Shown here piece after piece: positions 58,256 through 64,000 of a stretch of DNA of 64,000 nucleotides (the stretch's first letter is position 1; every line of letters starts with the position of its first letter). Origin of the DNA: Acidobacteriota bacterium (GTDB taxonomy: Bacteria; Acidobacteriota; Blastocatellia; Pyrinomonadales; Pyrinomonadaceae); contig JAEWFC010000023.1 of the NCBI GenBank assembly GCA_023389035.1, forward strand, positions 124,001 to 188,000, in the 5' to 3' direction. The position numbers were made by a program, and so were the translations under genes. Below the pieces are notes generated by a model. The model searched no databases and was not told the DNA's origin. It was given only the letters and a program-made list of their open reading frames with translations.

Positions 58256-59044
58256 CTTGGTTTTACGACAATGTAGGACGTTTTAGGTCTCAAGGGTTTT
58301 ACCATCTGACCGCACGCGGGGGACCGCTGTCAAGACCTATTTCGCTGTGCTTAGCATTGACCGAACTGGCCGCCCGCTTACGCAGGCGGTTCTGACGGTC
58401 AATCGTATAGGCGGACCGTACTGACCAAATGGCCGAGTGCTGATCGAGGCGGTGGTGATATTTGGCTTGATGGGATGGGCGGCACGTGGTGAATTTGTCC
58501 CGCTGATCGAGATCGTTGGGGATAAGCAGTGCCGGCACAGCGTTTACACGCGAAGAGGTTGAGTATTGCTTGAACCGACAAAAGTAATTTGTCTCGCGAC
58601 AAAAGTAATTTGTTACGTCAAAAAAGTAATTTGTTACGTCAAAAAAGTAATTTGTCTGGTGACAAAAGTAATTTGTTTGGAGACAAAAGCAATTTGTCTG
58701 GCGACAAAAGTAATTTGTCTGGTGACAAAAGCAATTTGTCTCGCGACAAAAGCAATTTGTTACGTCAAAAAAGTAATTTGTCTGCTAACAAAAAGGCTCT
58801 TTTAGATAAAAGAGCACCGTTATTCGATCGGCGGATTCGCGATTTGCGGATCAGCGGTTGGCGACGGGACGGCGGGTGGGATCGGGTAACGGAATATCGC
58901 GGGTGGACGTGCGGTCCGGGCCCTGGTCGGTTTGAACTTGGGCCCGGAATGGAGGGCGTGGAGGGTTGGCTGCCGTGATCTTGCGGCTCCTGCCGACGAT
59001 CTCTTATGATCGACGGCACCAACGCCGGCTCAACGGCCCCACGG
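58256..59044. other. About 790 bp without a convincing gene, containing a tandem array
   Basis: 58256-58560 has open frames on the minus strand with no domain. It carries small inverted pieces such as CCGCCCGCTTACGCAGGCGG (58371-58390). 58577-58786 is the 21-bp array. 58800-59044 is GC-rich with no gene seen. The long plus-strand frame over the array (58589-58978) is treated as a by-product of the 21-bp period. Confidence 0.55.
58577..58786. repeat. Tandem array of ten 21-bp palindromic units
   Basis: Units start at 58577 and every 21 bases to 58766, followed by one degenerate unit (58787-58807). The consensus is GACAAAAGTAATTTGTC plus four variable bases (TCGC, TACGT-type, TGGT, TGGC). Each unit holds the inverted half-sites GACAAA/TTTGTC. 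Three variants (CAAAAAAGTAATTTGT-) lose the left arm. The period is two helical turns and also seven codons. Confidence 0.92.
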
Positions 59045-60661
59045 TCAACTTGCCCGCTTGAGCTTTGCGGCTTTTGTGATCAGGTCGAGAAATTCCTGCC
59101 GTCTCTGATCCCCGCCCTGTCCGGCTGTCACTGCCAGCTGTCTCGCCGCGTCGAGCGTTGCGGCCCCTTTGTACCGTGAATCTCGCAGCACCAGGCCAAA
59201 CTGTGCGACCGCGGCCGCGAATCTCAGATCAGCCGATGCGGAATCGAGAGGTTTGACCGTTCCCTGCACGCCCATCGAGAGCAGCTTGCTGGTACTGCCT
59301 TCGGGATCCTTGTATCGCAGCTTTACTGTCGCGAGCTCATCGGTAAACTTGCCGCCCGGCGCAGCCGGTTCCGAATATTTCAGCTCGATGCCCTTATTGT
59401 CAACCGTTTTTCCGGCCGGCACTATTTCGTAAAGAGCGGTCACGGTGTGTCCCGCGCCGATCTCGCCCGCGTCCTTTGCATCATCGTCAAAATCACGATC
59501 GGCAAGCAGCCGGTTTTCATAGCCGATCAGGCGATAACCCGAGACAAGTGCGGGATTGAATTCGACCTGTATCTTTACGTCCTTGGCGATGGTGTTAAGC
59601 GTGCCGGCGACCTGCTCGCCGAGCGCCTTTCTGGCCTCTTCGCGCGAATCAATGTAGGCATAGTTTCCATTGCCTTTATTTGACAGCTTTTCCATCATCG
59701 AATCGTTCAGGTTTCCCTTGCCAAACCCGAGCACGGAGAGAAATATCCCGGTCTTTCGCTTTTCTTCGATCAGGCGGACGAGCGCATCGTCAGAGGTCGT
59801 GCCGACATTGAAATCACCATCGGTCGCCAGTATCACGCGATTGTTGCCGCCCTGGATGAAATTATTTGCGGCGACCGTATATGCCAGCTCGATGCCCTGG
59901 CCGCCATTTGTCGAACCGCCTGCCTCGAGCGAGTTCAGCGCTGCAAGTATCTCGCCCCGATCGCTTACGGGCGTCGACGGCAGCACCAGCCCGCTCGATC
60001 CCGCATACACCGCAATGGCAACGCGGTCCGTGGGCTTTAGCTGATCGACCATCATTCGCAGCCCGCTCTTCAGCAGCGGAAGCTTGTCAGGCGAGTTCAT
60101 AGACCCCGAGACGTCCAGCAGAAAAACAAGATTTGCGGCGGGTGCAGTATCCACCTGCATCTGTTTGCCCTTCAGGCCGATCTGCAGCAGATAGTTCTCG
60201 CTGTTCCATGGGCAGGCGGCGAGCTCGGTATTAACAGAAAAGGGCACATCGCCGATAGGCTGCGGATGATCGTAATCGAAATAATTGATCAGTTCCTCGA
60301 TACGCACGGCATTCTTTGGCGGCAATGCCCCGTCGTTGATATAACGCCGCACGTTTGCGTACGAAGCCGTGTCAACGTCGATGGAAAATGTCGAAAGCGG
60401 CGCACGGTCGGTCCGCAGGAAAGGATTCTCGTCGATCTCGGCGTACCGCTCGCCGTCGGTCCCGGATTCCGGCGACATGTCAGCCGCCATGGCCGACGTA
60501 TTTGCGGTGGACGGATACGAAACGTTGCGAGCCTTGTCGGCAACCGCAACGTTTCCGGTCGCCGTTGAATCACCGAGAGAGCCGCATCCGGATACCACTA
60601 CGGCATAAAGCACGATAAGGCCTGTAAAGAAGCGTGTCGTCGATATATGTTGCAGTTTCAC
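59045..60661 (-). CDS. VWA-domain lipoprotein, YfbK-like
   Basis: A 538-residue lipoprotein. A GTG start (60661) has AGGAGG six bases before it, and the signal peptide ends in VVSGC (Cys about 26). A longer ATG frame (60697) is rejected. After a Ser/Thr-rich linker comes a YfbK-type N-terminal domain (YAEIDENPFLRTDRAPLSTFSIDVDTASYANVRRY in outline), then a von Willebrand A domain with the MIDAS LLDVSGSMN and a C-terminal DUF3520-like domain. VWA domains bind metal-dependent partners. The function of YfbK proteins is unknown. Confidence 0.88.
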   Translation of the reverse strand: MKLQHISTTRFFTGLIVLYAVVVSGCGSLGDSTATGNVAVADKARNVSYPSTANTSAMAADMSPESGTDGERYAEIDENPFLRTDRAPLSTFSIDVDTASYANVRRYINDGALPPKNAVRIEELINYFDYDHPQPIGDVPFSVNTELAACPWNSENYLLQIGLKGKQMQVDTAPAANLVFLLDVSGSMNSPDKLPLLKSGLRMMVDQLKPTDRVAIAVYAGSSGLVLPSTPVSDRGEILAALNSLEAGGSTNGGQGIELAYTVAANNFIQGGNNRVILATDGDFNVGTTSDDALVRLIEEKRKTGIFLSVLGFGKGNLNDSMMEKLSNKGNGNYAYIDSREEARKALGEQVAGTLNTIAKDVKIQVEFNPALVSGYRLIGYENRLLADRDFDDDAKDAGEIGAGHTVTALYEIVPAGKTVDNKGIELKYSEPAAPGGKFTDELATVKLRYKDPEGSTSKLLSMGVQGTVKPLDSASADLRFAAAVAQFGLVLRDSRYKGAATLDAARQLAVTAGQGGDQRRQEFLDLITKAAKLKRAS

Positions 60662-60745
60662 AATGAACCTCCTGAGGAGACAAAATAAAAGACCCAAACT
60701 ACCTATGCGGGTAGAACGGGCCCTGAGGACTTTCTTGCAGATTTT

Positions 60746-61243
60746 CTATCGGTGAACCCGAACTATCGGAATAAGCCGGGCCGCCTCGCCGCGACCGTCG
60801 GAAAACGAGGCCGATCGGCCGCCGATATCATCGATCGCGTAGAGATTTTCAGATCGGCTCGGCAGGCTGTCGCCGGGAACATAAAACTCGACCCGTGCCC
60901 TGCCAAGCGGTGCCTGAATGCTGTCGATGATAACGCGGCTTGATGTGATGATGCGGCGCTCTTTCGTCGCCAGATCAAAGAGCTCAAGTGATAGTACGCC
61001 GCTGCCGGTGATCAGATCGCGGCCGGACCGGTAAAACTCGACATCGACGGTCACGATACCGCTCCGCTCATCAAATACACCCCGAATGACGCGCGCACGG
61101 ACGTCGCGAACAGGCTGAGCCGGTATCGGAACAGGATCAATAGCAGGGATCGGGCGTGTATATCCGTCGATGGCGTGGTAAAGAAATGCAGCCGCAGCGA
61201 CAATTGCGGTGAAGAGTAATAAACCGGTCAGATGTTTGCGCAT
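60746..61243 (-). CDS. Exported or membrane-anchored protein of unknown function
   Basis: A 165-residue protein with an N-terminal hydrophobic helix (about 5-25, LTGLLLFTAIVAAAAFLYHA) that is a signal or anchor. The mature part is Pro-rich and then strand-rich (VRARVIRGVFDERSGIVTVDVEFYR, GVLSLELFDLATKERRIIT, RARVEFYVPGDSLPS). The ATG at 61243 follows a GGAGG-like site, and a longer frame is ignored. No family recognised. It lies between the CYTH and VWA genes on the same strand. Confidence 0.65.
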   Translation of the reverse strand: MRKHLTGLLLFTAIVAAAAFLYHAIDGYTRPIPAIDPVPIPAQPVRDVRARVIRGVFDERSGIVTVDVEFYRSGRDLITGSGVLSLELFDLATKERRIITSSRVIIDSIQAPLGRARVEFYVPGDSLPSRSENLYAIDDIGGRSASFSDGRGEAARLIPIVRVHR

Positions 61244-61301
61244 AGTGCCTCCGTCACTGATATGAACGAAGCAGAATGCCCGGGCTTGCACGCGCGGCAA
61301 A

Positions 61302-61841
61302 CTAAAAGCGAGCCTCGATCACGTCGCCCGACCTCTTCCCCATGCGAGACGTAAGCCGCGGGTAGGTTTCGTTCTCGGTTTCCAGGTCATCCAGATCGAG
61401 AAGCATCTCAGCCTCGCGGATCCCTGTGACAGGCCCCTCTACTTCCATGTAAAGGCCGAACGGCAGGCGGTCGATCACCACCTCGACCGAACGAAACTGC
61501 CACGTATGCCGGCGCTTTTCGTAGACCAAGTGCGGTTTGAAGCCAAGCTCTGCCACGATCTGACGGATCGCCTCGGCATCGGCCACCTCGGTCTCGACCT
61601 CCTCCTGATGTTTGATGTCGCCTTTGTTCTCGAGCCGCTTTTTATAGGTGAGGACCGCACGGCCGCCGACCAGCCTGACGCGAAGGACCGCGTTCTTATC
61701 AGTAAGCACGCCGCCGCCGTAGATGATGTTCTCTTCGAATTCCTCACCCTCATCGATCGCCGACGAATCAGTGAGAACGCGCAAGACCTCTGCGAGCCGT
61801 TGCTCGGTCAAGCGGTATTTTTTTTCGAGTTCGATGGGCAT
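61302..61841 (-). CDS. CYTH-domain protein (class IV adenylate cyclase/thiamine-triphosphatase-like)
   Basis: A 179-residue CYTH protein with the N-terminal ExExK motif IELEKKYRL (E4, E6, K8), an Arg in AVLRVRLVGGRAVLTYKKR, and the later YEKRRHTWQF and EVVIDRLPFGLYMEVEGP, all tunnel-lining elements of the fold. Members bind triphosphates: class IV adenylate cyclases, thiamine triphosphatases or short-chain polyphosphatases. The sequence does not separate these. It lies 10 bases after the ABC permease gene on the same strand. Confidence 0.9.
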   Translation of the reverse strand: MPIELEKKYRLTEQRLAEVLRVLTDSSAIDEGEEFEENIIYGGGVLTDKNAVLRVRLVGGRAVLTYKKRLENKGDIKHQEEVETEVADAEAIRQIVAELGFKPHLVYEKRRHTWQFRSVEVVIDRLPFGLYMEVEGPVTGIREAEMLLDLDDLETENETYPRLTSRMGKRSGDVIEARF

Positions 61842-61851
61842 CGTCTCGATC

Positions 61852-63204
61852 TCAGGCCTGGCGTATCCACTTCCAAACCTCGGGAACCGTGGCGCGTTTG
61901 CCGTACATCAGCATGCCTACGCGATACACACGCGCCGTAAGCCATACAAGGCCCGCGATCGCAGCCGCGTTAACGATAAGCGAAAGCAGGATCTGCCACA
62001 CCGGCGGCGTTTCAGCCAGGATCCGCACCGGCATCGTCATCGGTGCCAGAAACGGAGCGATCGAGACCCAAAATGAAAGAGCGGAATTAGGGTCGCGGAT
62101 AACCGCAAAGCTGAAATAAAAGCCGACCAGCATGATCATCACCGGCGGGAACGCAAACTGCCCGCCTTCCTGCACGCTTGTGACCATTGAACCGACCAAT
62201 GCAAAGATCGCCGCGTAAGTAAAGAAACCCACGAGGAAAAACAGCATGAAAAAGACGACCATCAGCGGCGTGATCGCGGGCATCGATGTCAGAAAAGGGG
62301 CGAGATCCGCCTGTGACGAGATGAGCGCGATGACAACCGCGATAGTCCCGATCCAAATGCCGAGCTGCGTCAGGCCGGCGAGGCCGACACCAACAAGTTT
62401 TCCGAGCATCAATTCGAACGGCCGTGCCGATGAGAAAAGAATCTCGGCGATACGCGTCTCTTTTTCTTCGATCACCGCGCCCATGATCGCCTGGCCGTAG
62501 ATCGCGAGCGTAATGTAGATCATCAGCCCGATGATGAACGACGCGATCATTATCCCGTCCGCGTCTTTCTCGCCGCCTGTTTCATCAAGCGCTTTTGCAT
62601 CGAGCGTTACACGCTGAGATATTCGAGAAAGCCTTTCTTCACTGATATTTTCGCCCGCAAGTCTGACGGACCGGACAGCGGCATTGAGAGCGTCGTTGAA
62701 CGTATCAGTGCTGATCGAGTCGCCGCCGCGACGCGAGCGAAATTCAAAGACAGCATCAGGCGCATTTATATCCGCCGGGATCAAAAGATAAGCGTCGATC
62801 TCGCCGGAAGCGACCTTTGAGAGCATCAGCTCTCTGGCTTGCCCCTGATCAAGATTAGGTGTCGCAACATCTATGAAAACAAAATTGCTCGTGAATTGCT
62901 TTGCCGAGTTCTGTAACTGGTCTTCCTGCTCCGGCGAAAGGCCTTTCAATGTCTCTCGTGCAGCCTTGCGAGCACGCTCCGCCATTCGCTCTGCCGATAG
63001 ATTCTCTTTCAGCCGCGGTGCGACCTGCCCCGTCGGATCTGCAACAGCGATCCGCGTGGGTTCGCCCTTGATCGAAAAGATCAGCGCGGGAACGACCGAA
63101 AACACCACCGCGAGAAACGGCAGCATTAACGTACCGATCACGAATGACCATTTCAGTACTACCTTTTTGTATTCGTGCTTTACTACCGCGAGAAATTTTT
63201 TCAT
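61852..63204 (-). CDS. ABC-2 transporter permease, NatB-like
   Basis: A 450-residue membrane protein. An N-terminal helix (about 15-45) is followed by a large extracytoplasmic domain (about 46-220) with TGQVAPRLKENLSAERM, then five or six helices in the C-terminal half (GQAIMGAVIEEKETRIAEILFSS is the typical ABC-2 amphipathic motif). This is the NatB/YhaP-type architecture of Na+ or drug/antibiotic exporters. It is three bases downstream of the ATPase gene, so the pair is an operon. Substrate unknown. Confidence 0.9.
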   Translation of the reverse strand: MKKFLAVVKHEYKKVVLKWSFVIGTLMLPFLAVVFSVVPALIFSIKGEPTRIAVADPTGQVAPRLKENLSAERMAERARKAARETLKGLSPEQEDQLQNSAKQFTSNFVFIDVATPNLDQGQARELMLSKVASGEIDAYLLIPADINAPDAVFEFRSRRGGDSISTDTFNDALNAAVRSVRLAGENISEERLSRISQRVTLDAKALDETGGEKDADGIMIASFIIGLMIYITLAIYGQAIMGAVIEEKETRIAEILFSSARPFELMLGKLVGVGLAGLTQLGIWIGTIAVVIALISSQADLAPFLTSMPAITPLMVVFFMLFFLVGFFTYAAIFALVGSMVTSVQEGGQFAFPPVMIMLVGFYFSFAVIRDPNSALSFWVSIAPFLAPMTMPVRILAETPPVWQILLSLIVNAAAIAGLVWLTARVYRVGMLMYGKRATVPEVWKWIRQA

Positions 63205-63207
63205 AGC

Positions 63208-64000
63208 TTAGGCGTCACGCACGTTTTCGATGAAGATGTCATTCAGGCTTGGCTCGGTCCGCTCGAATTTAGACACGCGGACACGATTTTCGACCATACG
63301 ATGAAGTATCTCCTGCGGATCGACGCCATCTGCCGGATGAAGTTCGAGCTCGTCAGCGTGTTCGACGATCCGTGTTACAAGTGTTCGATCCGCCAAGATG
63401 TTTTCTGCGCCCTCACCTCGAAACGCGATCAGATTCTTGCCGTAGCCTTCCTTGATCTCACGCAAGCTACCGGAAAGAACCATCTTTGAACGATTGATCA
63501 GGATAATATCGTGACACAGCTTTTCAGCCGTCGACATGAGGTGCGTTGAGAAGATTATCGTCTTGTCTGCTGAACGGTACTCGGATATTACATCCATCAA
63601 GAATTCGACATTGACGGGATCAAGGCCCGAGAAAGGCTCGTCGAGGATCAACACATCGGGATCGTGCAGAACAGTAGCGATGAACTGTATCTTTTGCTGC
63701 ATTCCCTTGGAAAGGTCCGACGTCTTTTTCTTTTTCCATTCGGAAAGCTCCATGCGCCCGAGCCAGTGATCGATGCGGCCGTCGAGTTCAGAAGATGGAA
63801 CGTCCTTTAATGCTCCGAAGTAGCGGAGCTGATCAAGGACACGCATCTTCTTATACAGTCCGCGTTCTTCGGGCAGATATCCGATGCGGCTTTGCACCTT
63901 GTGCGAAACGCGTTCACCCTGCAGAGTGATCGAACCTTCGTCAGGAAAGGTTATGCCGACGATCATTCTTATGGTCGTCGTCTTCCCTGCACCGTTCGGC
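63208..64000 (-). CDS. ABC transporter ATPase, NatA-like (5' end outside window)
   Basis: The frame is open to the window end, and the Walker A (PNGAGKTTT) lies in the last 40 bases, so only the start is missing. Visible are the Q-loop region YLPEERGLYKKMRVLDQLRYFG, signature DLSKGMQQKIQ, Walker B VLILDEPFSGLDP, and the H-loop IIFSTHLMSTAEKLC. A C-terminal extension (about residues 215-262) resembles NatA/YhaQ-type exporters. An internal ATG (63966) is not the real start. Confidence 0.93.
   Translation of the reverse strand, partial: PNGAGKTTTIRMIVGITFPDEGSITLQGERVSHKVQSRIGYLPEERGLYKKMRVLDQLRYFGALKDVPSSELDGRIDHWLGRMELSEWKKKKTSDLSKGMQQKIQFIATVLHDPDVLILDEPFSGLDPVNVEFLMDVISEYRSADKTIIFSTHLMSTAEKLCHDIILINRSKMVLSGSLREIKEGYGKNLIAFRGEGAENILADRTLVTRIVEHADELELHPADGVDPQEILHRMVENRVRVSKFERTEPSLNDIFIENVRDA

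Noticed and set aside
58577..58786. CRISPR array
   Set aside because: The 21-bp units follow each other with no 25-40-bp unique spacers and there are no cas genes nearby, so this is a simple tandem array.
58589..58978. A 129-residue protein with heptapeptide repeats (DKSNLSG type)
   Set aside because: The open frame is a by-product of a 21-bp period without stop codons; the other frames over the array also lack stops, and there is no ribosome-binding site or sensible C-terminus.
63208..63966. Complete ABC ATPase starting at an internal ATG
   Set aside because: The Walker A motif lies upstream of this ATG in the same frame, so the true start is beyond the window end.
1..64000. tRNA, rRNA, integrase or insertion-sequence transposase
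   Set aside because: Looked for in gaps and open frames on both strands; none was recognised.

Overview
The window looks like chromosomal DNA from an Acidobacteriota bacterium, most likely class Blastocatellia (Pyrinomonadaceae-like). This is inferred from four things: moderately high GC, a very large Oar-like TonB receptor with an N-terminal carboxypeptidase-regulatory domain, many short palindromic repeats scattered between and inside genes, and the general gene set (HrcA/CIRCE-controlled groESL, sigma-54 regulators, an Rhs island). No rRNA, tRNA, CRISPR array, integrase or intact insertion sequence was seen.

Layout. 0-4.8 kb: the end of an FG-GAP-like protein, a diacylglycerol-kinase-family lipid kinase, and a fused acyl-activating enzyme/ACP/acyltransferase (phospholipid synthesis). 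4.8-7.6 kb: a Cpx-like envelope-stress module (sensor kinase and response regulator, divergent from a Spy/CpxP-type chaperone) with a three-repeat operator between them. 7.6-27.2 kb: a peptidoglycan (MurNAc/GlcNAc) salvage region. It holds NagA, an Oar-like TonB receptor, a serine hydrolase-NamZ fusion, a LysR regulator, and a divergent run of sugar kinase, TonB C-terminal-domain protein, MurQ, sodium/solute symporter and GH3 NagZ-like enzyme, followed by LysA and, on the other strand, a D-lactate/glycolate-dehydrogenase-like flavoprotein with two partners. The enzymes could take a muropeptide glycan to GlcN-6-P plus D-lactate and then oxidise the D-lactate. 27.5-33.4 kb: uvrB, two toxin-antitoxin pairs with 91-bp repeats around the second, purC and a MOSC protein. 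33.4-35.6 kb: groESL behind a perfect CIRCE element.

35.9-47.7 kb: mostly small secreted or membrane proteins of unknown function, a dienelactone hydrolase, a bacterial metallothionein, IF-1, and GlsB-like and YggT-like membrane proteins. 47.8-54.4 kb: a 789-residue repeat protein, a 53-residue membrane protein, and a divergent NtrC-type sigma-54 activator and hybrid histidine kinase. Three or four sequences with the sigma-54 -24/-12 pattern lie at 45.4-50.5 kb, which suggests a local sigma-54 regulon. 54.5-58.3 kb: an AT-richer Rhs polymorphic-toxin island with two toxin tips, two candidate immunity genes, a probable frameshift and a shared 28-bp repeat at both ends. Beside it is a 210-bp array of 21-bp palindromic units (58.6 kb). 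59-64 kb: a minus-strand run of VWA lipoprotein, a small secreted protein, a CYTH protein and an ABC-2 exporter (NatAB-like) that runs off the window end.
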